From Urechis unicinctus (Eukaryota; Annelida; Polychaeta; Xenopneusta; Urechidae): 64,000 nt of DNA. Below the pieces are notes generated by a model. The model searched no databases. It saw nothing but the letters and a program-made list of their open reading frames with translations, and was not told where the DNA came from. This document shows, piece by piece, positions 13,976 through 29,182 of this stretch. The stretch spans positions 23,097,438 to 23,161,437 of the forward strand of contig CM067345.1 of NCBI GenBank assembly GCA_034190875.2. The letters run 5' to 3'. The position numbers and the translations under genes are program-made. Numbering within the stretch: position 1 is the first letter of the stretch; every line of letters starts with the position of its first letter.

Positions 13976-14760
13976 CCACCGGTCATAGGCTTTGATCAGA
14001 CATTCGATGAGCAAACGGCTTGTTTCGTCAACCTCTTCACACCGGTCTTCTCCCAGCCCCATTCCTCTGGTCACTACGGCACCACAGACATGCAGTCTAG
14101 CATTTATTTTCTTTGTCACCGTTGTGCCAGAGACATATTTTTCCCACGAATGTACACTCTCAAATTTCCTATCTAACGGCCCCCATTTCTAACATGATTT
14201 CCCCAGTCTCTCTAACTATCACCGAACGGCCCAATCCAATCACCGCCTCTTCACCCTCTAGCATTTAACTCACGATCCCCACCGTCCCAAAACCCATCCC
14301 ACAATGTAGACTCCACAACTCGCCAACCTCTTGTCTGGACAACGCCAGATCGATCATCCATCCCCATTTACTCGGCAAATGTCTGTCCCGATCGGAACTT
14401 GAGCGACTTGAACACGAAGATTTTGCCCTTTCTGACAGAATACATAAGCTTGGGGGGAATAACAGAGGGTGTACCTACTATGAAATAAGAGTATTCGTCC
14501 GCCAAGCCTAATCGGTGCAATTTGCCCGACCAGTAAACGTCGCTAGTTCCCTCAGACATGAGCAGCGCCGGACCAATCGGAATCTGTTTGTGATACACCT
14601 GACAACGTTCCTACATGAAGGCCCAAACAAAAGCGAAAGACACACGAAGAGTAAATGTAACCGGGCCCAGTAGTAGGTTTCCGAGACGCTCCTCGTTGTT
14701 TAGGATTTCATCCTTGAATTACACAACATACGACCTTTGCCCGATTTTCCACTTTTGATT
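13976..14760 (-). pseudogene. GC-richer patch with an interrupted protein-like frame, unidentified
   Basis: Just past the microsatellite the base composition shifts to clearly higher GC. On the minus strand one frame runs from about 14760 down to 14368 with only two in-frame stops (near 14613 and 14716). The last 76 residues (14598-14368) have a varied, globular-looking composition, including LHRLGLADEYSYFIVGTP and RKGKIFVFKSL. I do not recognise the family. It could be a decayed exon, a retrocopy, or a fragment of a mobile element or acquired gene. Confidence that it once coded is moderate; confidence in any function is nil. Confidence 0.35.
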
Positions 14761-17700
14761 AACGTTAGAAACTTTAATTACTCGAATGTTTAATCAATAC
14801 CTTTTCAAGTTTAAACTACTGCGCCTTAATCTATTTCGAATTTCAATCAAGCTAATAACGAAGTACGATGGTGCCAGCTTTTGGTGTTTGCCTTTGAATT
14901 TGTCTATAGCAGGGTCTTCTTTTCTTTAGCGATGCGGATTTTCCTTGATGTCAGTGTGGTACAGCCATACTAGGAGCTAGCTTCATGCAGCGAAGTATTA
15001 TACAAAGTATAGACAAATAGTTATTTACGGTATCTGGCGGACACAAAGTGGTATCATAGTTGAATGATATTATTTTTTTACTAAGTTTGTCGGTCTTCAA
15101 AGTTACTTATTTAAATATAAAGGTTACAAATGAGCCTACCAGTAGGGGTGAACGATAACCTCGATTTTGAAAGTTACGTCAAGCCCCTCAAACATGTAAC
15201 AGCATTAGATGTTAACATAAACATCGAAGATAATGTTTATTATAAGCAAGCTAAACGCAAAAACATGACATAAGTAGGGAGACCGTTTATAAACAGTGAC
15301 AAAACCACCCAAAGCTCGTCTTACTCAGCATTGATGCTTTTGCATTCATTGTATTCAAGCATGAGTAATCCACAGGTAAAATGCACTTGAATGGTTGAAA
15401 ACGGCGTAAAGCTTTTGCACATTTCTTGTAACGAAAACAATTCTCTGTCTACCTATGAAGATACGAAGCAGACAATGAGGATTTCTGGGTTAATTTGTAG
15501 ACGTGAAATCCTTCTATGAACATTTCAATGAAATAACGCACAGAATTACATCACGTACTCGACGTAATTTGAGGGCGAGAGGGTGAGAAGTGATTCCGCA
15601 GTCGACGGAAACATGCTCTCAGAAAAAGGCATCCCGTATAATGAAAGCTACAATTTGAAGGTCATGACTAACGAACTAGTGCCCAAAAGATGGTACATCC
15701 GGGAGGCAAAAGTGTTGCCTGATGCCATTCGTTTGATAGACAGCATTAAAGTACACGCTTTTAAAAGTACAAAGGATGCACGATAAATATTTCAACCATA
15801 ATGTAGTGCGTATAGAACATGATGTCCTGTGTCGAAAGAGATTACAACGCTTGAAATATTGCTGCTCCATTACCCAGCAAACCGATAAGTCAGAGTCAAT
15901 CATACTTCAACCATTATGTTTATGCGATTATTTTGACTATGCCTATTATGTGAGGTGACCTGCTTTGATATGTTGCTATATTTAGCTTCCGTATGACATA
16001 TTCAACTTTGTGATAATCTGTTCGCATTATTATTGGATTTTAACTGTATTTCATATCACTAGCCGTCAAGCATGGAGGGAAATCTCGACTCTCTTGACGT
16101 AGTGGCATTGAGTTGGCGTTGTCCCTAAGGCCCTTTTCTGTTGAACTCTTAATTTTTGTTTGATCAAGGCTGTGTCAGAGAGATGGAGGTGGTCTGTTCT
16201 AGCCATAATTCAGACCTTTCATTTTGTTAATCACTCTCTTTTACATGGTTTAGAACATAATGTATATTAAAGAAACTGAAATGGGAGATTTCACTGCAGT
16301 ACAGATAAATGTAAGAATAACCTTCATAAGCCATAAGTTCCTATTGCATCAAGATGCCAGGAACTGATATCGTTTTTTGCCTTGTTGTCCTGTTGCAAAT
16401 CCGGTCACAAGTCATTGAGAGGGACCACAAAAATCACCAGCCATGTTCGGTAGTTCGATTGGTGCTGCTCCCCACGCAGACATGGAACGTCCATAATAAC
16501 AATCCATGCAGTGGATTGACGGATCCTTGCACAAATCGAGACCTGACCACGCTAATATTCGACAGACGGACAAAAGTATCCAAAACCGAGTGCTTGACAC
16601 TCTAATCAACATTGTTATAATCAAACCTACGTATAAATTGTTACAGAAAACAAACGTGTTCAATCAATTTGAAATGCAAAGAAACAATTGCCCAATCGCT
16701 GCCCCCAGTAGTATGCGCTGATGAGGCTGGTGTATAATAATATAAGCAAAATGCTGTGACGGTGTTTGAATATTTACCAAGCTAGACGATGGCAATGCAA
16801 ATGGCCGGACTCGCTCTGTTGCTCGCTGGAAACAGATCCAACATATTGTAATGAACATGATGCATCACGGTAAAAACTAATTTGACTGTAATCTGGTTGT
16901 CTTGCATCAGGAAGTGCGGCCCAATTCGCTGTACATGTGGCATAGATATATACATAATGAATGGAATTCTATTCCTACGAATGACAAATAATCATTGGTT
17001 GACGATGTATATACCATTCACACCATGGATCTATTTGTGTTAATCACAAACGTGTAAGTCCATCTGTATGCAGTAAGATTTTCAGCCTCGGTACCTAACA
17101 TTTCTACCGACTAAATGCAAGCCAAAGCTCTTTCTTTCTTTCTTTCTTGTGCACAATAACCGACATTGAGAGGTTCAAGGATAGCATTTTCGGCGCACTA
17201 CGGTACAGGTGCAGCTATGAGTTACAGTGTTGTAGCTTATGAAATGAGACTATGAAAGGGGCGTAGTGGCGCACTTTTCAAATATTACATAGCATTGGTA
17301 TATCATTTCTATGTATAATCAGCTTTAATACATCCGAATCGTCACCAATGCGTTATGCGCTCTGATGTACAACAATATGGTGTTGGCGACACGACCTGCA
17401 TCCCCCTAAATTGCATTAACCTAAGAATTAATTGTGATGTCCTGCTAAAAGTCACCTCCAAAATGGTTCAATTTCCCGGCGTCTTTAGTATAATAGCAGG
17501 TCAGTTCGTTCTGTGGCGTTTTATTATCGATGCTCAAAGTATTTGTAAATGATTTCATATTGCGTTTGCATAATAGTCTATTATTCAATAAATTGAGCAT
17601 TAAATTCATGCTTAATGAAGACACCGTTATTGACAGCGTTATTGAAACCAGGACCATCTAATAATCAGGCCATGGTTCAATTACAATTGGAAATACTTGC

Positions 17701-18576
17701 TATGAGAATGCGATAAGATTTACACGCAGTCTTGTGGTATCGCATTGATGATTGGTAGTCAAACCATGCTAAAGCTCAATCGCGAAAAATAGTTGCATAG
17801 TGAAGTGGCAACCCCTGCGCATAACACTCGTTGTAATTTGTAATTAGTAATGCACTGATATAACAGCCCCAGATCTATTTCGATATCCTGATGTTTGATG
17901 TCAGTAAGACGAAACGTGTGTAGAGGGTAAATAGCTGGTGAACCATTACAGATGATGTGTGTTGCCATCACATTCGACGTTCATAGTCGCTAACGTTGAT
18001 TAATGATTGTGTGATCGTATCAGAGCAACAACTTGCCACCACATAAGAAACTGAGCATTGGTGGAGTCAGGCTGCAGTTCTACGAACCCATTCATGAGTA
18101 CCATATTCATTTCAGTGAATCAAGCCATACATATAGAAACGAGTGGCGCGTTTCTTCAGCAATAAATGCTTTGAAAAAATGGGCAAACCATGCAATGTAA
18201 TGAGTGGTGCTCAATGGACAGACTTTTTATCCTAACCAAGTCCGCAAAATTCATGCTGCAATAATTTTAAAGCTCGCGTGGTATTCGAATTTGAAGAAAA
18301 TGTATTGACTTCTGTTTAAAGGCAGGGGATTGTTTTGTAAGATCACCGTATGTTTTGCTATATAGAATACGACATACAAGCTGTGCATCCGCTATGAATG
18401 CCCCTCTTTCACAATAAATGAACACTAACAAAAGATTTTGTATTGCTATTCATCTTCTTTATTATGAAATGTACACCGTACGCATTCAATCATGCAATAA
18501 CGTATATTGCAGTCACTATAAGTGATCATCAACAGCAGTTCGCCATATTTCAATTGTGCCATACTTTTGTGATAAA
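14761..18576. other. Intergenic DNA, no gene recognised
   Basis: Open frames up to 83 codons occur on both strands, but none has family features or consistent flanking splice signals. A short (CTTT)n run is at about 17130-17148. Confidence 0.6.
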
Positions 18577-18669
18577 CGGTGGTTGTGACGAAGAACCTAC
18601 ACCACGCGCAGTACATGGAGCCTCTGTTGACACAGCCATGGGAGGAACAGCTACGCAGTGTTGATCTCA

Positions 18670-19075
18670 AGATATATGGTCTACATGTCAACAATTTGGC
18701 ACTCTGTCCCCATTTGACTCCAAGCGGTGGACAGCCACGAACGGCATAGACAACTAAATCTATTTTCACGTTAATTTACCAGCAAACTAAGATGGTAGAG
18801 TCGGACCCGTTGAGGTTAGCCCCGACCCGCCTTTCTCTCGGATGAAGCTCACCCTAAGTTATCAGGGAGAAAAAAAATTAAATCCTGTATAAGCCGTAAT
18901 TTAACGTGTAGTATGGATAATAGGGCGTCACCCTCAAAAACAACAACACTGAACCCACCGTATATATGGAGGTGATCACAAAATCATATGAAAAGTTCTT
19001 ATGTGTAAGGAGTGATTGGGGTTTAAAAAAAGCTAATGAGCTTGCTGCGCCAGAAGCCCCATTGTCTGTACTACT
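18670..19075 (+). repeat. Third copy of the Polinton terminal inverted repeat
   Basis: This segment matches 37303-37698 in the same orientation and 29555-29937 in inverted orientation. Shared landmarks include GTTAATTTACCAGCAAACTA, TAAGCCGTAAT / TAAGCTGTAAT, AATAGGGCGTCACCC and GGGGT/GGGCTTAAAAA. It ends with ACTACT at 19075. Beyond that point it remains similar to the right palindrome arm but not to 37699 onward, so it is a duplicated element end plus host flank rather than an independent insertion. Confidence 0.8.
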
Positions 19076-19210
19076 CAGGACTACCAAATGTCAGTGCTAC
19101 AAGACGGTGCATTCAGCTAGGCAAATCTCATCTGTCACAATCTAGACGCTAAGCATTGAGACCCATCGTGTTGCTCACCTCAACGTAATATTAATTCTTC
19201 TACCCCTACT

Positions 19211-19460
<250 letters not shown>

Positions 19461-20895
19461 AACATGTATATATGTACACATATATATGCATATATTTATG
19501 CATTTTTCAGTGCTACTCTCACACAGCAGGAGTTGCATGGGTGATAATGTTGGATGTTACACGCTATCCACGCATTGTTCGACGTCTGACAGATAGTAGT
19601 CACAACCATCATTAGTTTCAATCACGGATATCACATGATGAATATTACGGACACACTATCTTTGTAGTCGTCTAACATAACAAATCCGTCTACCGATGCT
19701 TGCGGATCATTACAGGCATAAATGGTAGAATATCAAACATACTAAAATCTGTGCACGACATGTTAGGCGTTGTTGATGATAATGAAAATTGGAGAGCGCT
19801 CCAGTGTCATTGTTCTGTTGGTACACCCCCGTGGCCCACTTTATGCTGTACACAGCCATGCTCACAACAAGGTAAGTGACCATTGAAAAATCTTCAAACT
19901 AAATTTTTTTAATAAGTTAATAGAAATACCAGTGGCTGTGTGGTATGCAATGAAAGACCCGCGTTTACTGCAGCACTATGTTATCGTGTCGTTTGGGCCT
20001 AGAGGCACATATTAAAGAAGTATAGGATGTTCGTATATGATTGAAATCATTAATTGGATCACGACAGTGCTCAAGACAGAACAGCAGGTGGTTGGCATTA
20101 CAAAGATTTGTTGAGCTGTCATTTCATTTGAAATGCCTCATACCAAGTTCCATTCGATTATACACTGGTGTGCCTCTGGTTTCAATAATTGGACATTTTT
20201 TCGCGCATATAACATTTTCCTAGGACTCGTTCAAGTCATGTAATTGGAGGTATAAGAAAAGGAATTGCATTCGAGTTGGTAATAACTGACCTGTAAAAGC
20301 AACTGCTGCTGTTCCATGATTAGTTCGACAGGTAATAATTAGCCATTCACTTCACGATGTTTAATTTTCTCCTTATGTTTCCTGTGCCAACGTAAGCTTC
20401 ACATCAAAAACGTTTTGGTTGTGATAGTTATACATTTGAAAATAAGTGAATATTTGTAGCGTCAAAATGCTTCTTCGTCGAAAGGGGTTTTCGGATGAGG
20501 CATTTTAAGCTGATTAAAACATCCCATATATATCCACACCTCCACACATGTAAGGCAGATTGTACTTCCTCGTCGCGGCTTGAAAGTTACTAACACTATG
20601 TTAGTCCAAGGCTTTGGAAAGGCACCGAGTTGCTCAACGTTTTGTAAGATCAACACCATTTGGTAGAATAAATGTTCATCAACATCAGGTTTTACATTAT
20701 CTAGCGATCTTTCATGAATATCACCTTGTACAATACTATAAAAAATTAATAGGCGTGGTTCTACGTGGTTACTGTCCACGTGCCCAAAGTCTGCTCTAAT
20801 GGAAACGTGGTTTAAGGTGACAGCCAACTGTATTTTTAAACGAAGTCTGATGGAGTACACTTAAGCACTCTCAGTTTCCCCAATCAAATGATCAA

Positions 20896-21454
20896 CGTAC
20901 TTTATTTACATGCTTTTAGCGTGGAATGGTGCATAGTAGTCCAAGACAATTTCAAATGCTAGCCGTATAGCTACTTACAAGTTGTAAACGTTCCTGTCAG
21001 TGGCATTTAATCACAAGCATCCAATTAAGATCCGTAATGTGGTCGCATCTAAATATCTTGCATTTTGTGGAAGGATGTTATTTCTTGTTTGCCCAATTAA
21101 TTTTCATGATTCATATTTGCAGCGAGATCAGGTATGATTCGAATACATTTGCAATACCTAAGCTGGCTGACGAATAATTTCACACAAACTTCGGACATGC
21201 ATTTTAAGCACCAATCAGCGTTAAAAATGTCAAACGATTACTGGATAAAAACCCCTTTGCAAATTGGACGATTTCGCCTAAACTGAAGTAAATATTCCTC
21301 TTGAATTTTTCAGTAATTATGTCCTATTATCGTGATAACCATTGCATGGCATCGCTCGCGGATTGCACCAAATACCATCCTAGTGGCATGAAACATTCTA
21401 AATACTAACCATTAGCACGCTAGCCAACACCCTAATGCACCAATGCGGTTTGAA
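20896..21454. other. Left-arm segment without counterpart in the right arm
   Basis: This stretch separates the two homologous blocks of the left arm. The equivalent interval on the right (25528-27647) is about four times longer and does not match it in my reading. No gene is recognised. Confidence 0.55.
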
Positions 21455-22044
21455 ACCAGACACTTCTTTCTATATTGAATTAACAAAACATGATGTAAAC
21501 CAATGCATGATGTTAATGAATGATCGGAGCATGCAATGATTATGGCATAGGGGACAACTAAGTAGTTTGCTTCCAATTCGTAACCAACACTGGGGTACCA
21601 ATTGGTATCCTGACTTGTAGTCCTTGCTCTATGCGGATAGGATGACACTTAAATTGGATTAGTACATTAATATAAATTTCGAATGGATACGACACGCATG
21701 TTCGATGACGTTGAAATCTCTGCCATTGCCCTTTTCCTGCACCTGTGATTGAGTTTCTCTAGTTTGATTATTAGCAATGATGTGGTTACTTTATGTCACA
21801 CTGTCACCGCATGCTTCAACGATTTTTTTCTCAGACAATAATTTGCCTTTAACAACTGGGTTATATACCGCCCGCAAATTGGAAAATCATATCTAGACGG
21901 TAACTTAACTAGTATCTACTTAAATGTTTTATCACTTTGGGTGAAATTGGGTGCGCTTGTAAATGTCATGCCTACGTGCAATGTCAGCCAATTTGGTTTG
22001 GGGCATTTGTCTACGCACCTCAAAAATTATGAAATTGTCAATAA
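21455..22044. repeat. Left arm, inner block, of giant inverted duplication
   Basis: It matches the reverse complement of 25049-25527. Landmarks are GATCGGAGCATGCAATGATTA (21522), CTTGTAGTCCTTGCTCT (21615), TTTGCCTTTAACAACTGGGT (21844) and GGGGCATTTGT with ACGCACCTC (22000), each present in reverse complement on the right. Similarity stops abruptly near GAAATTGTCAATAA at 22044. Confidence 0.9.
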
Positions 22045-25000
22045 TCTTCTTAATTAGATCACAATATAATGTATTGAATTAAATATTTACTGATTTAACT
22101 GATTTGTACGTTAAAGAGGACATTTGAATTGAGGTAACTGAAATGGGCGGCCACATGTTTATCTACAATCACAGTTCAAAGCCGGTACGAATTAATGGCC
22201 CCTAACTGGCTCTTACGCCACATGCAATTACCAATGGTGCTCAATGATAGCACTATGAATTAGCAGCGTTCTGTGTAAGAGATGAACGTCGACACATGCT
22301 TTGACGAAATTGAGCTAGTATCCACATTATTGTTATCAAACTATAACATTATGCGGTCTCCAAAATCAGCCTTGTAATAATATCGTCCTTGCTATGTTAA
22401 CTTCAGGATGATAAAGGTGAAGGAGGACCTTAAAATACAGATTATTCTATGCCGAACAGGACTACACTGACGTACTACAACATTAAGTACTTTAATGAGA
22501 TTAAAGGTTGTTTTGTAGATAAACGTCAGCTACCAATGGTTTACTATTCTAACATTATATCAATGATCAATTATCGCACATGGAAGTAATATTGCACTCC
22601 ACATGTAATCTGCATCAAGGAAATGCAGTAACGTCATTAGCCCTTGCATTTTTGGGGGGACGTGAATGTTGTTTATGTTTCTGGTTAACCAAAGGAGCTA
22701 TCTTCCTTAATTAAACATTTGCACATTTTGTGACCTCTAGCTTCGAGTGGTAAGGTGTTGCTTTCATTTATTGTTTATATAACACATTAAAACAACTTTA
22801 ACAAATACAATACACAATTAAACATATAGCTTCATGATAAAAATTTACGCGTTGTTAACACAGATTATTTCAAATGCAATGCAAACCCTAGTTGTCTATA
22901 AATTGCTTAGTGAATAAATGTGTTTTCATTAACAATCGATGCCTTGATGTTATTCCATAGATGAATCAGCATACCTATCGTACCATAGCAGCATAAAGCT
23001 ACAGTTGACTAGTTGCTTGCTTGTCTTAGGGAATAGGAGATAACTATGCAAAAACCCATTGTCCATTACAATCAGCCTTCTAACTGATTCGTATCAGATT
23101 ATTCCTAGTGGCGATTCGATGATCAAATAATATTTCACTATTCAAGCATTTATAAACCAATTGATTTTGATATTTTTAACATGTGTTTTTTTGTAAATAA
23201 TGCCGATGTATATTAATTGTTCCGATATTGCTCACTTTTGCATATGCTGTGTCCATGGAAACAGCACATGATTGCTGACTGGTCGCTTATTTAGTTTTAT
23301 AATTAGGGTAATGGTCATTAGAACTATCAACATTAAGAACCGATGAATAAAGACACAAGTTACAAGACAAGATCATGACAATAACTTCGGAGACCACTGT
23401 GGTATCAACACTTATTTGATAAGTGTCCCATCACATATATTAAATTGACAAATTAGCCGAATGCGTGATAGTATTTCATCCACTACAAATATAACTTAAT
23501 GAGTCTAAGTCTGACAAATTGCTGTGTACACTAAATGTCATATGTACATGTACTCATTGTCAAGCCCATTGATAGACCCATCCATTGATATACAATATTA
23601 ATTAATCTCATGCATCATGTAGTTCTACTATTCTGGCGACATAAACCCGCAGGCAGGAATACTTTTATCAATCGTTGATTTATTGATGGGTATGCAAAAC
23701 TGAACGAGAAATGATAAGGAAATTAAATGTTGTGGTTTCAGAGAAATGAGTGAGGTAATGTCCCGATGTCGATGCATTAGGGACGATTGTGACGCTTAGA
23801 CCCCACCCCCTCCACCACCAAACCCCCGCCTCGAAGTGCCATTACCCTTTTTGCACAAACCCATTAACAATACGACACCTCGAGCTCATCTAGTGCATAG
23901 ATTTTTGATCTATTTTACTAGTGCCAGGGTGTAGTGCTGTTATCAGCTTTAACGGCGCTGTTATGAGCAAGGAACGGGACAAGCTGAGATAAACTGAAAT
24001 AATTATCCTAATTTATCAACTAGATGAAAGCTCGCTTCACATTGAACGAGCTTATTTCGTAGGGCTGCATATATGTTGTAAAAGTGTCATTATTGTCAGA
24101 TGTTAATGGTAGTTTATTTTATTTAGTCTTATTGATATGATAGAGCCACATGAATTGTTACAAACAAAATTAACTAATGATTTGATACATCATATATTTA
24201 ATGCATAATTGAATTATCCATATTCAAATAAAGGTCTCGAATCGCCAATAAATTATAGACAAAAATAGGTAATGTGTCTCAATTATATTATTGTCACAGC
24301 ATCTACATTTAACATTTATATATATTGGTGACATCAAGACAGAGAAACCCTGAGAAACCCTGCGACTGTCGATACAGTTGCAGTGAAAATATCATTAGTG
24401 TTCGATGCATGGACGCCATGTGGACATCAAGCTCAAGGGTGCAATATATTGCGTGATAAATGTTTTTGATGAAATGAATACGCTTTGTGAGTAATCCAGT
24501 TTTGAAGTGACAAAGGTGCCTTCAAACATTGCCAAATCCAATAAATGACATTAATAGCTTTGTATGCTCATCATTCACTTCGTCTCATCGCTTTTGTGCC
24601 ATTTTATCTGCATCGCGGGATTGCATAAAGATACGTTTTTGTCTCTTGCTCTACAATGGTATTCATGAGAGCTCTCAATAGAAGATTTAATCCTTTGAAA
24701 ACGGATCTGTTCAGCAAAGCGCTCATGAAAATAGAACCATCTGAAAATCATCTGTATTAATGAGAAATGGAGCAGTTTAAGCTTGCATACGAGAAGCAAG
24801 ACCATTGTGCGGCAATATTCTCATATTTCTGCCGCAAACATTCGGGCATCATATACTGCAATACATTACTGTATTGAGGTCTATGTCAATTTTAACACCT
24901 CATATTACGGTCGGTACTAGCTTAATATACTTGCTGATGAATATTACTGCATTGTATCACACCAATAAATATTCCAACTTCTACGTTCTTCAGTCTATCT

Positions 25001-25048
25001 ACTAAGTAGCATAGCATATTACATGACTGTAATTTTGATGTTTCTGAT
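22045..25048. other. Central spacer of the inverted duplication
   Basis: About 3 kb lie between the two arms. I found no open frame with family features. A 30-bp near-perfect palindrome centred on CCATGG lies at 23241-23270, and a C-rich stretch is at about 23802-23828. The rest is AT-rich sequence with nothing supportable. Confidence 0.6.
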
Positions 25049-25527
25049 TTATTGACAATTTCATAATTTTCGAGGTGCGTACACAAATGCCCCAAACTAA
25101 ATTGGTTGACATTGCACGTAGGCAAGACATTAACAAGAATCCGATTTCACCCAAATCGATGAAATATTATAGAAAAACTAATCAAGTTGCCGTCTGGATT
25201 TTCCAATTTGCAGCGGGCGGTATATCACCCAGTTGTTAAAGGCAAATTATTGTCTGACAGAAATTTAAACGATATCGCATTTGCGTTTCGTATCCATTCG
25301 AATTTTATGTGAATGTACTTATCAATTTAAGTGTCATACAGAGCAAGGACCACAAGTCAGGATACCTAATGGTACACTAGTGTTGGCCAAGAATCGGAAG
25401 CAAACTAGATAGTTATCCCCTTTGCCATAATCATTGCATGCTCCGATCCTTCATTAACGTCGTCTTGCGCAAGAAACATGCAGTGGTTTACATTGTTAAT
25501 TGAAAAAAGAAAGAAGTGTATGGTGTC
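25049..25527. repeat. Right arm, inner block, of giant inverted duplication
   Basis: Reverse complement of 21455-22044 with scattered differences and small indels; see that entry for landmarks. Confidence 0.9.
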
Positions 25528-26019
25528 ATACCAAAGATCTTGTTATAATAAGATACCCGACTCGGCAATTCGCCCGACAAATTCCGTGACACCGTGTAGG
25601 CAGCGCCCCCTTCTTTTGTGGAAGGTACTCGACGCGCAGCAGCCAACTAACTTCATTATGACTTGCGAGTATGTCTGACTGGAAGTCATCATAAATGGGC
25701 ATTTCTGCGCTGCAATTGATTGTTTGAATTGATTATATACAGTAAGCAAGTAAAAGCCAGGGTTGTAAGCATTCTAGCTAAAGAGGTCTCATTAGAGAAA
25801 CTCCAATGTGAATCATGCATGTGTCATGTTTCTGTAATCTGTATTAGGGTGAACATCAGGTTGCATCATTCCCTGAGAGAGGCTAACTGTTAGTTAAAGG
25901 AACCATAAGTAGAGAGAAAATCGTAAGACATTGACATTTCCCACACATGAAAATGTGTGCTCTTATTTGTTTTAAGTAGTGTTGTATGCGTACATTTCTG
26001 AAAAATCAAATATTGATTT

Positions 26020-26330
26020 TTGTTTAATTAGTTCCCTGAAAGCCCTCTATGGCAGATGTACAAGGACTATTCTATTATAAATCCACACCAGTATATAGGA
26101 CTACTGCGCCTTAGATTGTAGTGGTAGGGGGAGCTTGTCGAACAAAGGGTCCCTGGATATGCTGTTAGAATGGTTGGTTGCATGGTACTCCAATCAGATG
26201 TGTGTGTAAGATGTGGCAGAACTATGTTTGGCTGATTTGGTGTGTTCAATGGCATAAGACAGGGAGGCATATTGTCAACCTATCTCTTTAGTGTTTATAT
26301 GGATGAACTGAGCTCTGATTTTAAATAATT
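26020..26330 (+). pseudogene. Non-LTR retrotransposon reverse-transcriptase fragment
   Basis: The plus strand encodes, with stops and frame changes, the stretch [20 protein letters not shown] (about 26240-26310). This matches the conserved RT block of LINE-type elements, whose usual form is G-(V/I)-RQGG-(I/V)-LSP-LF-x-Y-(V/M)-DDL. The upstream sequence reads like the preceding RT segment (surface Cys residues and a WYS motif). The second Asp of the expected catalytic DD is Glu here. An isolated, inactive fragment; clade not assignable. Confidence 0.75.
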
Positions 26331-26334
26331 GAAG

Positions 26335-26635
<301 letters not shown>

Positions 26636-29056
26636 TGATGATTAAATTCATGCTGCATCAATGTTTTTAGTATATGCTATTTCCTGAAATAATTCATTAT
26701 TATATTGTTATTCAAAATAAGCAAGGATACATGTTACAGTACTACATAATAAAATCATACGTCTGCACAGGGCACCCCATCAACCGACAATGGAGCTTGT
26801 TGATTCGGTGGAGGTTCGAGTGACAAATCAAATATCATTCAATCGGGAAATCATGAGCATGTATTTAAATCAACTTCTCATATTCCGCCGCAAATATGTC
26901 CACACTAGAGACAAAACCAATTTGATTCAGATTAATCTTTTATCATCAAATAAGGTTGGACTAGACGTCCGACTGTGTCTTAAAAAGGGGTAAATTCAGC
27001 CCTACAGGACGTCTGAGTAAGTATGTATATTACATTTCGACCGGAGCAAGGCCTGGGGTAGATACTGATATATGCGACTTCGTTCAAACGTTCATAAAAA
27101 AATATTGTAGTTAATAAATCGTCACACAAATTGATAAAAAGGTGTCAGTAGTAATTGGCTTTGTTTTTATGTATTGGCTCTATCAAAAAGTCGTAAAATT
27201 TTAGAAATACTGCGGTTTTTTTTTAGTACATACCATCGCCGATCGATCTTTTACAATTGAGCCATGCGCTTTTGTTTACATTTCACCTTCCACGAAACCA
27301 GGTGGCGCGCTGGTCGCGAGCTGCACAACGCAAACGTCCGAGTCGGGTATCTTATTATAACAACTGCAGTAGAGATCAAAACAACCATTCATGGCAGCGG
27401 CAACTTTGTCTTTCGCCTTATGATTGTTGGCAAATTAACACTCACCAGCATAATATAGATCGTAAAGAATGCAGCACATGGGCAGAGTAGAAGGATCATC
27501 ACAAGGAACATGTTTTATGATATGCATAGGACAAATGCAAAGAACACGGTTAAGTGTATGCCTAGGTAGAATAATGCAAACGTTAATATTGCACTTATAA
27601 GACAAGATGTCAACCAAACCCATATTGGCAGAAATACGCAATATCAAAACATGATCGCCCAACCGGAAACCGAGAGCACTTTAGTGTATTCCATCAGACT
27701 TTCCTTCAAAATAAAGTTAAACCACGTTTACATTATATCAGAATTATGGCAAGTGGATGGCGCCAGTTACCACGTAGAACAACGTCTTTTATTATTTATA
27801 GTATTGTACGAGGTGATATTCATAAATGTAAAATCTGATGTAGATGAAGATATATTCCTCCAAATGATGTTGGTCTTACAAAACGTTAAGCAACTCGTTT
27901 TCTTTCCAAAGTCTTCAACTAACATAGTGTTAGATCCGTGGTAAGAATGTACAATATACCTTACGTGAGGTGTGGATATATATGGTATGTTGGTAATCAG
28001 CTCAAAATGCCTCATCCGAAAACCCCTTTGGATGGAGAAGCGTTTCTGACGCTACAAATATACACTTATTTTCAAATGTATAACTATCACAGCTTTTAGT
28101 TTTTTTATGTGAAGCTTACGTTAGCACAGATAACATAAGGAGAAAATTAAACATCGTGAAGTGAATGACTAATTATTACCTGTCGAACTAATCATGGAAC
28201 AGCAGCAGTTGCTTATACACTCCCTGAATCACAAATACGTGATTTTCAGGTCAATTATTATCAACTCGTATGCAATCCTTTTTCTTATTCCTCCAATCAC
28301 ATGTCTTGAACGAGTCCTAGGAACATGTTATGTGCGCAAACAATCGTCAAATTATTGAAACCACAGGCACACCAGTGTTTAATCGAATGGAACTTGGTAT
28401 GTGGCATTTTAAATGAAATGACAGCTCAACAAATCTTAGTAATCCCTGCTATTCTGTCTCGAGTACTGTCGTGATTCAATTCATGGAACCCTCCATGGGA
28501 TTAGATTTCATTCATATAAGGATATTCTATACTTCTTTAAGATGTTTCTTTAAACCCCAACGACACGATAACATAGTGCTGTAGTAAACGCGGGTTTCTC
28601 CTTGCATACCAGACAGCCACTGGTGTTTTCTATGAACTTATAAATTATTTTAGGTTTTTTTTTAATGGTCAATTACCTTGTTGCATGGCTGTGCATATGT
28701 GTAAAGTGGGCAACGGGGTATACCAACAGAAGCGCTCTCCAATTTGCACTATAATCAACAAATGTTGTGGATATAATGCCTAACATGTCATGCATAGATT
28801 TCAGTACGCTTGATATTCCACCATTCATGGATTCTTTTCAGCAAATACAGATATCTGTAATGATCCGCAAGTATCGGTAGACGGATTTGTATGAATCATG
28901 TAAGACCACTACAAAGATAGCGTATCCGTAAAATTCTGTGATATCCGTGATTGGGACTAATGATGGTTGTGACTACTATCTGTCGTACATTGAACAATTC
29001 CAAGATAGCGTGTAAAGGCCACAATTATCATCCATGCAACACCTGCTGTATTCGAG

Positions 29057-29182
<126 letters not shown>

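Noticed and set aside
13621-14176. Open frames of 63-141 codons rich in Ile-Tyr on the plus strand
   Set aside because: They are translations of the (TA)n microsatellite, which lacks stops in these frames; the same applies at 19175-19391 and 28951-29275.
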